From NCBI GenBank assembly GCA_035550595.1, contig DASZOV010000115.1, forward strand, positions 3,420 through 67,419: a stretch of 64,000 bases of DNA, given 5' to 3'. The first letter of the stretch is position 1. Each line of letters begins with the position of its first letter. The stretch comes from CALFMR01 sp035550595 (GTDB taxonomy: Bacteria; Acidobacteriota; Vicinamibacteria; Vicinamibacterales; SCN-69-37). The translations under genes and the position numbers were made by a program. The notes beneath the pieces were generated by a model that was not told where the DNA came from, ran no database searches, and saw only the letters and a program-made list of their open reading frames with translations. This document shows, in pieces, positions 35,125-42,884 of this stretch.

Positions 35125-35266
35125 GGACTATCCCTTCTGCGATGTAGGGCGATCGCGAACGTTCATGCGATCAAGGGCATCAGTATAGCGGCAAACATCG
35201 CCTCTCACGTCGAACGGACCACGGGGTCGACGGTCAGTCCTCGTCGGGCCGGAGGCGTCGTGGGCG

Positions 35267-36223
35267 TCAGGGCGCCGCGGCCGGCGCGTGCGCCTCGATG
35301 GCCGGAATCGCCGAGACGACGACGTCGCCGACGACCTGTAGGCTGCGCGCCGAGACGTGGGCCAGGTTGTCGTCAGGCGTGTGCCAGGGGGGATATTCGA
35401 GATCGATGATGTCGATCGATGGCACCCCGGCGGCCATGAACGGCTGATGGTCGTCTTCGATCTGCGTGTCCGCGTCGACGAACACACCGCCATACCCTAG
35501 CCGTTTTGCGGTGGCCCAGACGACGTCGTTCAGCCAGGGCGTCGAGGCCGCGTCGCGGCGGATCTGCAGGTCGCGATCGGCCACCATGTCGACGAGGACG
35601 ACCGCGCGCAGGCTTTTCAGCGCGCCGGCCTTCTGGGCGGCCTGCACGTAATAGCGGCTGCCGTAGGTGTGGTCGTACCCCATCCAGTTGACGAAGGCTT
35701 CCTCGCCGTCGAACCACACGAGGTCATAGGTCAACTCGTGCGGCGTGGCGGAGAGCACGCGCGCGAGCTCAACGAGGAAGGCGGCGCTCGACGCGCCGTC
35801 GTTGGCGCCGACGAACACGCGGTCCGTGTAGAGTTTCGTGTCGTAGTGACCGGCGAAGAGCAGCCGTTCGGAAACGCGGCCGGGAAGGCGCACGATGAGG
35901 TTCACCATCTCGACACGGCCCATCGGCGTGTCGGCGATGAATGGTTGTTCCTGCACTGTGAGCCCCATTGCCGAGAGCTGACGGGTGATGAGCGCGCGGG
36001 CTTCGCGGATTTCCGGAGACCCTGGCGGCCGAGGGCCGATCTGGACGAGATCTCGCAGCGTGGCCATGGCGCGCTCGCCGTCGAAGGCCGTGCGCGGTCC
36101 TTCGACCGGGCGGGCGGCCTGACGCGCGACAGCCGAGAGCGCCGCGTCCGTGCGCCACCACCACGCGCCGGCCACGAGCGCCGCGCCCACCACCGCGGCG
36201 GCCACGAGTACGCGTCTCGTCAT
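35267..36223 (-). CDS. M28-family enzyme, glutaminyl-peptide cyclotransferase-like
   Basis: A 318-residue protein with an N-terminal membrane anchor (VLVAAAVVGAALVAGAWWW). The zinc-peptidase core shows AGHYDTK, VGANDGASSAAFLVELAR and VWFDGEEAFVNW with YGSRYY. A later IEDDHQPFMAAGVPSIDII and WHTPDDNLAHV follow. This order (GA[TN]D, FDGEEAF, DDHxPF, GVP, WHTxDDN) is that of glutaminyl cyclases rather than general aminopeptidases. The enzyme would cyclise N-terminal Gln of periplasmic proteins. A plain M28 aminopeptidase remains possible. Start overlaps the yacG-like stop by 4 nt. Confidence 0.8.
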   Translation of the reverse strand: MTRRVLVAAAVVGAALVAGAWWWRTDAALSAVARQAARPVEGPRTAFDGERAMATLRDLVQIGPRPPGSPEIREARALITRQLSAMGLTVQEQPFIADTPMGRVEMVNLIVRLPGRVSERLLFAGHYDTKLYTDRVFVGANDGASSAAFLVELARVLSATPHELTYDLVWFDGEEAFVNWMGYDHTYGSRYYVQAAQKAGALKSLRAVVLVDMVADRDLQIRRDAASTPWLNDVVWATAKRLGYGGVFVDADTQIEDDHQPFMAAGVPSIDIIDLEYPPWHTPDDNLAHVSARSLQVVGDVVVSAIPAIEAHAPAAAP

Positions 36224-36438
36224 CGCCTGCGATGGACGTCACGCGCCGGGGTCTCCGGCTCGTCGTCGCCGGCCTCCGCGTCGTCGTCAGACGGACGCTG
36301 CGGCGTGCCTGGAATGCGATAGTCACCCGACAACCAGCGGCCGAGGTCCGCCATCTTGCAGTGCTCGCTACAGAAGGGGCGCCAGCGCGGATCGATGGGC
36401 TGCGTGCGGCAGTACGCGCAGCGTGGGGCGTCGGACAT
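36220..36438 (-). CDS. yacG: DNA gyrase inhibitor YacG-like zinc protein
   Basis: A 72-residue protein with the YacG zinc site: Cys7-x2-Cys10 and Cys23-x3-Cys27, with FCSEHCKMADLGRWLSGDYRIPG directly after. E. coli YacG binds zinc and inhibits DNA gyrase. The C-terminal tail is acidic and then basic (DDDAEAGDDEPETPARDVHRR), longer than the minimal family. It overlaps the M28 gene by 4 nt. Confidence 0.87.
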   Translation of the reverse strand: MSDAPRCAYCRTQPIDPRWRPFCSEHCKMADLGRWLSGDYRIPGTPQRPSDDDAEAGDDEPETPARDVHRRR

Positions 36439-36505
36439 CCTGCGATCATTCTAGCGGCTCGACCGTCAGTCGACCGAGCGCGTCTTGCCGCGCGCGCTGG
36501 GATCG

Positions 36506-37255
36506 TCAGCCTCGGGGCAACGACGCGCCCTCAGCGCCTTCGAGGAACTCGCCGACGTGGCGCCGCAGTTCGTCCTGAATGTTCGCAATGGACTTGCGGC
36601 CGTCGAGCACGCGGAACCCGAACTCCTCGGCCATGGCCGCGTACTCTTTCAGCAACTGTCGCTGGTAGGTGCGGAAGCTGTCGTAGATGTCGTCGCCGGA
36701 CTTCATGTCCATGCCCGATTCCCAGTAGGCCATGCCACCGGCCTCGAGCACGCGCCGGGCGAGTGCCTCGGCATCGATGCGCAGATAGAAGACCAGATGC
36801 GGTGCGATGGCGAAGCCGTACAGCCGCCGCATCCACTGGCTGTCGACACCGCGGACCCCGGCGCGCGCGAGCGCCGTGTAGATGTACCGGTCGGCGAGCA
36901 CGATGAAGCCCGCCTTGAGCGCTGGAATGATCTCCTTCTCGAGCCGGTCGGCGAAGTCGCACGCGTAGAGCAACACGAACGTCAGCTTGTTGAGCGTGTT
37001 GCTCGCCTTGGCCAGCTCGATCGTCGGCTGCATGAGCGGCGAGCGCGTCCAGCCGGTCTCGATGACGCCGTAGCCACGCACTTCGAGCCACTCGCGGAGG
37101 AGCCGAATCTGCGTCGAGCGGCCGACGCCGTCGGTGCCCTCGATGGCGATGATTCGGCCGGGATAGTCTTCAATGGAGACGTAGGGCAGGCCGTGGCCGT
37201 AGTAGCGGCCCGGCGTCACGCCGCCGTGCGCGCCGGTGTCGGTCGCATTCGTCAT
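36506..37255 (-). CDS. Thymidylate kinase-like paralogue with altered P-loop
   Basis: A 249-residue thymidylate-kinase-fold protein. The core IIAIEGTDGVGRSTQ should hold GxxxxGK[ST], but the invariant Lys is Arg (codon CGC). The DRY motif (VLADRYIYTALARAGVRG), the base-site region and LYGFAIAPHLVFYLRID are intact. The length is complete and the rest of the sequence is not decaying. It lies directly behind a canonical paralogue with TGATG coupling, suggesting a pair. Possible roles are a catalytically altered kinase or a regulatory partner. A pseudogene is unlikely because the frame is open and the other motifs are kept. Confidence 0.8.
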   Translation of the reverse strand: MTNATDTGAHGGVTPGRYYGHGLPYVSIEDYPGRIIAIEGTDGVGRSTQIRLLREWLEVRGYGVIETGWTRSPLMQPTIELAKASNTLNKLTFVLLYACDFADRLEKEIIPALKAGFIVLADRYIYTALARAGVRGVDSQWMRRLYGFAIAPHLVFYLRIDAEALARRVLEAGGMAYWESGMDMKSGDDIYDSFRTYQRQLLKEYAAMAEEFGFRVLDGRKSIANIQDELRRHVGEFLEGAEGASLPRG

Positions 37256-37926
37256 CACGCGTTCGCCTCCAGCGCGCCGCTCACGAGCTCGCGCAGTTGC
37301 CGTTGCTGTTCGGTGATGCTGCGCGTCGCGTCGATGACGCGCAGTCCGTGCTCGGCGACGATCGCGTCGTACTCGTCGAGCACCTTCGACTGGAACAGGC
37401 GGAAGCTCTCGGTGGCATTCGTGCTCCAGTTCATGTCCAGACCGGCCTCGTAGAACTTGAGCTTGACGCGCCGTGCGAGCAGCCGATCGAGCGAGACGTC
37501 GATCGGCACGCGAAAGTACACGGCGAGATCCGGCCGCACGGCGAAGCCATAGAGATCGCGGACCCATTCCCGATCGACGCCGCGCGCCACGTCGCGCGCG
37601 AACGCCGTGTAGGCGTAGCGGTCGGCGAGCACGATCATGCCGGCCTTGAGCGGCGGGATGATTTTGTACAACTGCCGATCGGCGAAGTCGGTCGCGTGCA
37701 GCAGGCTGAACGTCATCGGCGTCAGCGCGTTCTTCTTCTTGCCGGTCTTGGTCGCCGCCTTGACGAGCGCCGACGAGTTCCATTCGGTCATGAAGACGCG
37801 GTAGCCGCTCGCGACCAGCCACTTGGCGAGCAGCGCGAGCTGCGTGGTCTTGCCCGATCCGTCGATGCCTTCAACGACGAACAGACGGCCGGGATACGCG
37901 TGCGGCGCGGCGAGCGTGTCGAGCAT
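37255..37926 (-). CDS. Thymidylate kinase-like protein (canonical P-loop)
   Basis: A 223-residue protein of the dTMP kinase fold. The P-loop is FVVEGIDGSGKTTQLALLAKWL, followed by VLADRYAYTAFARDVARG (the DRY motif) and RPDLAVYFRVPIDVSLDRLLAR. A basic insert TKTGKKKNALTP replaces part of the usual loop, and both tandem paralogues share an FADR segment and the same layout, so they form one subfamily. The ATG lies 56 nt inside the ppx-like gene. This family often sits behind Ppx/GppA genes. A true thymidylate kinase is possible, but the substrate is unproven. Confidence 0.8.
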   Translation of the reverse strand: MLDTLAAPHAYPGRLFVVEGIDGSGKTTQLALLAKWLVASGYRVFMTEWNSSALVKAATKTGKKKNALTPMTFSLLHATDFADRQLYKIIPPLKAGMIVLADRYAYTAFARDVARGVDREWVRDLYGFAVRPDLAVYFRVPIDVSLDRLLARRVKLKFYEAGLDMNWSTNATESFRLFQSKVLDEYDAIVAEHGLRVIDATRSITEQQRQLRELVSGALEANA

Positions 37927-39487
37927 GTCGTGTGAGGTCCTTCCCAGGCGAGCGCCGGCTGGGCGCCGCGATGACGATTCGGATCGGCAGCGCCAACAGC
38001 TCGGCGAGCGGTGTCGCGTGCCGATCGGCCGCCCACTGCTCAAGTTCGGCGTCACCGGAGGCGGCGGCGCGAATGGTGAGCGTGCCATGCGCGACGCGCA
38101 GACGCAGGCGCGTGATGACCTGCGCATGGCTGCGATCGAGCCCCTCGGCCAGCCGCACCATCGCCGAGAGCAGACGCACCGTGCGACGGTCGGTGCGCGA
38201 GAGCCGCGCGAACTCCTCGTGCGATCGTCGCGGCGTCGTCCGCCGGTGGTAGCGCGCGATGAGCGCGATGATCTCGACTTCTTCCGGCGTGAAACCGCGC
38301 AGGCCGCCATGGCGGATGAGGTACGCCGAGTGCTTGTGATGGCGCTCGTACCCGATGTGCGATCCGACGTCGTGAAGGAGCGCGCCGTACTCCAGCCATT
38401 CGCGCTCGCGCGCGCCCAGCTTGTGACGGTCGCGTGTGCCGTCGAAGACGGCGCGAGCGAGCCTCGCCACTTGTTGCGCGTGCGGCGCGACATACCGGCA
38501 GCGCTCGGCGAGCTCGAGGACGCTACGCCGCCGGATGTCGGGATCGCGCGCGATCGTCTGGACGTGCGTGCGGTTCCGTTCCAGATAGTCGAGAATCAGC
38601 CCTTCGCGCAGCGCGAAGTCACAGAGCGTCAGCTCGCGCGCGCCGATCCGATTGAGCAGCGTGTCGAGCAGCACGATGCCGGCCGGCGCGACGTCCGCGC
38701 GCCGCGGATCGAGGCCGGCGATTGCCCGCCGTTCGTCGAGCGTCATCGCCGTCAGCCGCGTGCGCAGCCGCGCGACGTCTTTCACCGCCACGCGCCGATT
38801 GCGAAGGTCGTCCCCCGCGCGCGCACCGGCGGCCAGCGCGCCGAGCGCGAGGATGGTGCCCGACGTGCCGATGACGCGATCGATTCGTCGCCGGGCAATT
38901 TGGCGCAGGTAGGCGCCGGCCTCGCGGCCGATGTGTCGGACCATGCGCCGCTCGTCGCGTTGCGCGATTGGATCGGCCGTCACGAAATACTGCGTGAGCC
39001 GGATGACGCCGAGATGGAAGCTGCGCTCGGCCTGGATGCGGTCCACGGTGCCGACCGTGATCTCCGTGCTGCCGCCACCGATGTCGATCACGACCGCCGG
39101 CCGGCGACCGACGTCGACGGCATAGACGGCCGCGCGATGGATGAGTCGGGCCTCCTCGGTGCCGGAGATCACGCGAACGTGCAGGCCGAGCTCACGCTCG
39201 ACGGCCCCGACGAACTCGGCGCCGTTGGCCGCCTCGCGCACGGCGCTGGTCGCGACGGCGAGGATCTCGTCGACCTGATGCGATCGCGCGATGCGGCAGA
39301 AGCGCGACAGCGTCGCGAGCGCCGCCGTCAGACTCGCGTCGGCGATGCGGCCGCCGTCGAGGCCGTCGGCGCCGAGCCGAATCATGTCCTTCTCGCGATC
39401 GATCACGTCGAAGGACAGATCCGCGCCGACGCGGCACACGATCATGTGGATGGAGTTGCTGCCGATGTCGATCGCTGCGATCTGCAT
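37871..39487 (-). CDS. Ppx/GppA-type exopolyphosphatase
   Basis: A 538-residue protein. The N-terminal ASKHA domain has AAIDIGSNSIHMIVCRV and VIDIGGGSTEITVG with the catalytic-Glu region SGTEEARLIHRA. The C-terminal HD-like domain (about 340-490) has ALLHDVGSHIGYERHHKHSAYLI and IALIARYHRR. Family role: hydrolysis of polyphosphate ends or of pppGpp. The start ATG is immediately next to a triple 11-bp repeat resembling a Pho box. It overlaps the downstream kinase gene by 56 nt and the C-terminal tail is Arg-rich. Ppx and GppA cannot be separated from sequence alone. Confidence 0.87.
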   Translation of the reverse strand: MQIAAIDIGSNSIHMIVCRVGADLSFDVIDREKDMIRLGADGLDGGRIADASLTAALATLSRFCRIARSHQVDEILAVATSAVREAANGAEFVGAVERELGLHVRVISGTEEARLIHRAAVYAVDVGRRPAVVIDIGGGSTEITVGTVDRIQAERSFHLGVIRLTQYFVTADPIAQRDERRMVRHIGREAGAYLRQIARRRIDRVIGTSGTILALGALAAGARAGDDLRNRRVAVKDVARLRTRLTAMTLDERRAIAGLDPRRADVAPAGIVLLDTLLNRIGARELTLCDFALREGLILDYLERNRTHVQTIARDPDIRRRSVLELAERCRYVAPHAQQVARLARAVFDGTRDRHKLGAREREWLEYGALLHDVGSHIGYERHHKHSAYLIRHGGLRGFTPEEVEIIALIARYHRRTTPRRSHEEFARLSRTDRRTVRLLSAMVRLAEGLDRSHAQVITRLRLRVAHGTLTIRAAASGDAELEQWAADRHATPLAELLALPIRIVIAAPSRRSPGKDLTRHARHARRAARVSRPSVRR

Positions 39488-39516
39488 GCGTTACACGCTC
39501 GTTACACGGCCGTTAC
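39488..39516. promoter_or_regulatory. Triple 11-bp direct repeat, Pho-box-like
   Basis: Three CGTTAC units with exactly 11-bp spacing lie at GCGTTAC (39488-39494), TCGTTAC (39499-39505) and CCGTTAC (39510-39516), each followed by ACGC or ACGG. This is the PhoB 7+4 architecture. They lie between the divergent ppx-like (start 39487) and sixA-like (start 39595) genes. The same core recurs before the phosphate transporter operon. Confidence 0.65.
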
Positions 39517-39594
39517 ACGCCGCTGCGCGCCCGGCGCGCGTGGCATGCTAGCACGCAGGCCAACATCGCCTGCGCGGCCTCGCGGAGCCTACCG

Positions 39595-40098
39595 ATGCCT
39601 GTTCGATCGATCTATCTCGTGCGTCACGCCATTGCCGTCGGCCATCGTGCCGCGGCCGACGACGCGGCGCGGCCGTTGTCGCCGGCAGGCCGTACGCGCA
39701 TGCGCCGCGCGGCGGCCGGCGTGGCCGCGCTCGTGCCCGGCCTCGATCTCATCGTCTCGAGTCCGCTCGTTCGCACGGTGGAGACCGCCGAGATCCTGGC
39801 CGGCGCATTCGTCGTCCGGCCGTCGGTCGTGACCATGGCGGCGCTTCGGCCGGGCGGAACGGCGGCGGCCGTGGCGGAGGGACTGAAGGCGCACGCGAAG
39901 GCGCGGAGCCTCGCGCTCGTCGGTCACGAACCGGGGTTGGGGGAGTTGGCCGCGTGGCTGACGGGCGCGCACGTCCCGCCGCCGTTCAAGAAAGGCGCGG
40001 TCTGTCGTATCGACGCGCCGGCGTGGCCGCCCGACGCGGAGAGCACGCTCGTGTGGCTGGCCACGCCGCGCATGCTCCGCGCCCTCGGCCACCGATGA
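39595..40098 (+). CDS. sixA: Phosphohistidine phosphatase, SixA-type
   Basis: A 167-residue histidine phosphatase. The RHG-type motif is LVRHAIA with catalytic His11, and LVGHEPGLGELAAWL supplies His111. The short length and VSSPLVRTVETAEIL segment match SixA, which dephosphorylates phospho-His on signalling proteins. It is divergent from ppx-like across the 11-bp repeat array. The stop is 33 nt from the end of the convergent glgC. Confidence 0.83.
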   Translation: MPVRSIYLVRHAIAVGHRAAADDAARPLSPAGRTRMRRAAAGVAALVPGLDLIVSSPLVRTVETAEILAGAFVVRPSVVTMAALRPGGTAAAVAEGLKAHAKARSLALVGHEPGLGELAAWLTGAHVPPPFKKGAVCRIDAPAWPPDAESTLVWLATPRMLRALGHR

Positions 40099-40131
40099 GA
40101 CGGCGGCGCCGCTGGCGAGGCAGCGCCCGGC

Positions 40132-41385
40132 TCAGACGATCGTGCCCGGCTTCACGACGCCGTTCTTCGGCACGATGATGATGCCGCTGCGGATGTAGTA
40201 CCCGTCGCCGTCGACGTCCTGGATGCCGCGTTCGTTCACGAGCCGCGCGCCTTCGCCGATGCGCGCGTTCTTGTCGACGATGACGCGGTCGAGCACCGCG
40301 TTCGGGCCGACGCCGAGGGGCAGTTCGCCGAACTGATCCTCGTAGTAGTCGGCACCGAGCAGGATCGATCGCGTGATCCGCGCGCCGTGGTGAATCGACG
40401 TCCGCACGCCGACCACGCTGTTCTGGACTTCGCACGTGTCCAGGTACGCACCTTCCGCGATGAGCGCCTCGTCAATGTGGCAGGCGTGCATGCGCGCGGC
40501 CGGCAGGAAGCGCGGGTGCGTGTAGATGGGCCGCCGCGGATGGAAGAAGTCGAACGGCGACCCGCGACGCGTGAGCATCAGGTTCACGTCGTAGAACGAG
40601 CTGACCGTTCCGACGTCGGCCCAGTAGCCGCGATAGAGATACGCGTGGACGCGGTGCGTGTCGAGGGCGCGCGGAATGACCTCGCGTCCGAAATCCACCG
40701 ACCGGTTGCGGTCGAGCACGTCGTAGAGCACCTCACGCGAGAAGACGTAGATGCCCATCGAGGCGAGGAACGGCTTGTCGGCCGTGAGCAGACCGGCCGG
40801 CGAGTGCGCCGGCGCGCTCGATCGCATTTCACCGAGCCGCTCGGTGTTCGGCTTCTCCTCGAAGCCGACGATCTGTCCGCTCGTGTCGAAGCTGAAGATC
40901 CCCATCTGCGTCGCATCGTCGGTCGAGACCGGCTGCGCGGCGATCGTGATGTCCGCGTCGCGCTCGATGTGCGCCTCGATGAGCTCGGCGAAGTCCATGC
41001 GGTAGATGTGGTCGCCGGCCAGGATCAGGTAGTACTCCGCGTCGACGTCGCGGAAGTGCCGCGCGGCCTGCCGCACGGCGTCAGCCGTCCCCTGGAACCA
41101 CTGTTCGCCTTCGGGCGTCTGTTCGGCGGCCAGGACTTCGACGAAGCCGCCCGAGAACAGGTCCATGCGATAGGTCTGCGCGATGTGCCGGTTGAGCGAG
41201 GCGGAGTTGAACTGCGTGAGCACGTAGATGCGCTCGAGCCCGGCGTGCAGACAGTTGCTGATTGGGATGTCGATGAGGCGCCACTTGCCGCCGATGGGAA
41301 CCGCGGGCTTCGATCGATGGTGGGTGAGCGGGAACAGCCGCGTACCGCGTCCGCCGCCGAGGATGATCGTGAGGACGTCGTTCAT
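40132..41385 (-). CDS. glgC: Glucose-1-phosphate adenylyltransferase
   Basis: A 417-residue ADP-glucose pyrophosphorylase. The N-terminal GGGRGTRLFPLTHHRSKPAVPIGG segment is the nucleotide-binding signature, and YLILAGDHIYRMDFAELI carries the catalytic Asp. GFEEKPNTERL is also present, and the C-terminal beta-helix closes the enzyme. It makes ADP-glucose for glycogen. The family usually has allosteric control by glycolytic intermediates. It is a single gene here with a 52-nt gap to the response regulator, so it may share its transcript. Confidence 0.92.
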   Translation of the reverse strand: MNDVLTIILGGGRGTRLFPLTHHRSKPAVPIGGKWRLIDIPISNCLHAGLERIYVLTQFNSASLNRHIAQTYRMDLFSGGFVEVLAAEQTPEGEQWFQGTADAVRQAARHFRDVDAEYYLILAGDHIYRMDFAELIEAHIERDADITIAAQPVSTDDATQMGIFSFDTSGQIVGFEEKPNTERLGEMRSSAPAHSPAGLLTADKPFLASMGIYVFSREVLYDVLDRNRSVDFGREVIPRALDTHRVHAYLYRGYWADVGTVSSFYDVNLMLTRRGSPFDFFHPRRPIYTHPRFLPAARMHACHIDEALIAEGAYLDTCEVQNSVVGVRTSIHHGARITRSILLGADYYEDQFGELPLGVGPNAVLDRVIVDKNARIGEGARLVNERGIQDVDGDGYYIRSGIIIVPKNGVVKPGTIV

Positions 41386-41438
41386 CGTGCGGCCATTCTA
41401 GCGCGGAGCCGTCGATTGCGGGGCCGGGCCCGCCCGCC

Positions 41439-42146
41439 TCACTCGACGAAGCGGTAGCCGAGGCCGATGACCGTCTCGATCTGCTCGCCCGCGGCGCCGA
41501 GCTTGGCCCGGAGTCGGCCGACGTGGACGTCGACCGATCGCGTCTCGATGACGCGGTCGTATCCCCAGACGCGTTCGAGCAGCCGCTCGCGTGACAACAC
41601 GCGGTTGCGGTTCTCGACGAGGCACCGCAGGAGCTCGAACTCACGCCGCGTGAGCGAGATGGGCTGGTCGTCGACACGGACGATGACGCCGTCGAAGTCG
41701 GCCGTGAGATGCACACCGCGATAGACGCCCGTGCCGGGACCGGCGGCGGGCGCCGTGCGCCTCCGGCGGAGCACCGCGCGGACGCGGGCCGCGAGCTCCC
41801 GCAGGCTGAAGGGCTTCGTGATGTAGTCGTCGGCGCCCAGATCCAGCCCCGCGATGCGATCCGCTTCGCTCGCCCGGGCCGTCAGCATGATGATCGGGAG
41901 ACTCGCCGTGGCCGGCCGCGATCGAACCAGCCGGCAGACCTCGGCGCCGTCGATGAGGGGCAGCGTCAGGTCGAGCAGCAGCAGGTCTGGCGCGCCCGTG
42001 CCGATGCGTTCGAGGGCGGCGCCGCCGGTCGCGGCGATGTCGACGCGTGCCTCGCCGCGCTGTTCGAGCGCGTGCTTGATGAGCCGCGCGACGTCGGGTT
42101 CGTCCTCGACGACGAGAATGCGGGGAAGGGGCGTGACGGCGGACAT
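41439..42146 (-). CDS. PhoB/OmpR-type response regulator
   Basis: A 235-residue protein. The receiver domain has acidic pocket VVEDEPDVARL (Glu14, Asp15), phospho-acceptor Asp59 in LLLLDLTLPLIDG and ITKPFSLREL with the conserved Lys near 109. A winged-helix output domain ends GYDRVIETRSVDVHVGRLRAKLG and GLGYRFVE. It is divergent from the DUF47-Pit phosphate operon with Pho-box-like repeats between, which supports a PhoB role. No histidine kinase gene is next to it. GTG 42176 is an alternative start. ATG 42146 fits the family length. Confidence 0.85.
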   Translation of the reverse strand: MSAVTPLPRILVVEDEPDVARLIKHALEQRGEARVDIAATGGAALERIGTGAPDLLLLDLTLPLIDGAEVCRLVRSRPATASLPIIMLTARASEADRIAGLDLGADDYITKPFSLRELAARVRAVLRRRRTAPAAGPGTGVYRGVHLTADFDGVIVRVDDQPISLTRREFELLRCLVENRNRVLSRERLLERVWGYDRVIETRSVDVHVGRLRAKLGAAGEQIETVIGLGYRFVE

Positions 42147-42188
42147 GCGGTCACGGTACGGTGCCGGCGTTGCCACCAGGTCACACCG

Positions 42189-42234
42189 CTGTTAAAAGGC
42201 GGTTACGTCGCCGCCGTTACACTGACGTTACAAT
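42189..42234 (+). promoter_or_regulatory. Tandem Pho-box-like repeats with -10 element
   Basis: CTGTTAA-AAGG-CGGTTAC (42189-42206) has the 7-4-7 layout of the E. coli Pho box. A second pair, CCGTTAC-ACTG-ACGTTAC, lies at 42214-42231. A -10-like TACAAT (42229-42234, five of six) follows and no -35 box is seen, as expected for an activator-dependent promoter. The region is the 111-bp gap between the regulator gene and the DUF47-Pit operon. Confidence 0.65.
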
Positions 42235-42257
42235 GTGGGCGACCCGAACCTGACCCG

Positions 42258-42881
42258 ATGGGCCTGAAACTCTCTCTCTTTCCCCGCGACGAACAGTTCT
42301 TCGACCTGTACAAGCAGATGGCCGGCGAAATTCGCGCGGCCGCCGGCCTGCTCGAGCGGCTGCTTGCCGTCGAGCCCCCGGAGATTGCCGTCATCGACTT
42401 GATCAAGGACGCCGAGCACCGCTGCGACGCGCTCACGCACGACACGATCCAGCGCCTGCACCGGACGTTCGTCACGCCGTTCGACCGCGAGGACCTCTAC
42501 GCGATGGCGACGACGCTCGACACGGTGATGGACGCGATCGACCACGCGGCCGTGCTCGTCCGGCTCTACAAGATTCAGCGCGTCCGTCCGGGCGCGCGCG
42601 AGCTGGCGCACACGGTGTCGGCCTCGGCCGACCGGCTGAACCTCGCGCTCGAGGCGCTCGCCACGAAGAAGCCGGTCCACCCGCACGCGGTCGAGATCAA
42701 CCGCCTCGAGAACGAGGCGGACCGCATCTACCAGGAAGCCGTCCGGCGGCTCTTCGAGGTCGAGACGGATCCCATCACGATCATGAAGTGGAAGGAGCTG
42801 TACGACAATTTGGAGCGGATCACCGACAGCTGCGAGGACGTGGCCAACGTCATCGAAGGCGTCGTGGTCAAGCACGGCTAG
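42258..42881 (+). CDS. DUF47/PhoU-like phosphate transport regulator
   Basis: A 207-residue all-helical protein of the PhoU-related DUF47 family (KLSLFPRDEQFFDLYKQMA..., HRCDALTHDTIQRLHRTFVTPFDREDLYAM, DAIDHAAVLVRLYKI, ENEADRIYQEAVRRLF, ELYDNLERITDSCEDVANVIEG). These proteins pair with Pit transporters and modulate them. The Pit gene follows 3 nt downstream. Pho-box-like repeats end 27 nt before this start. Family knowledge points to a regulator of phosphate entry. Confidence 0.87.
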   Translation: MGLKLSLFPRDEQFFDLYKQMAGEIRAAAGLLERLLAVEPPEIAVIDLIKDAEHRCDALTHDTIQRLHRTFVTPFDREDLYAMATTLDTVMDAIDHAAVLVRLYKIQRVRPGARELAHTVSASADRLNLALEALATKKPVHPHAVEINRLENEADRIYQEAVRRLFEVETDPITIMKWKELYDNLERITDSCEDVANVIEGVVVKHG

Positions 42882-42884
42882 ATC

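Noticed and set aside
36506..37255. The Arg-P-loop kinase as a decaying pseudogene
   Set aside because: Full length, open, with other family motifs intact and normal codon usage, so a functional divergence is more likely.
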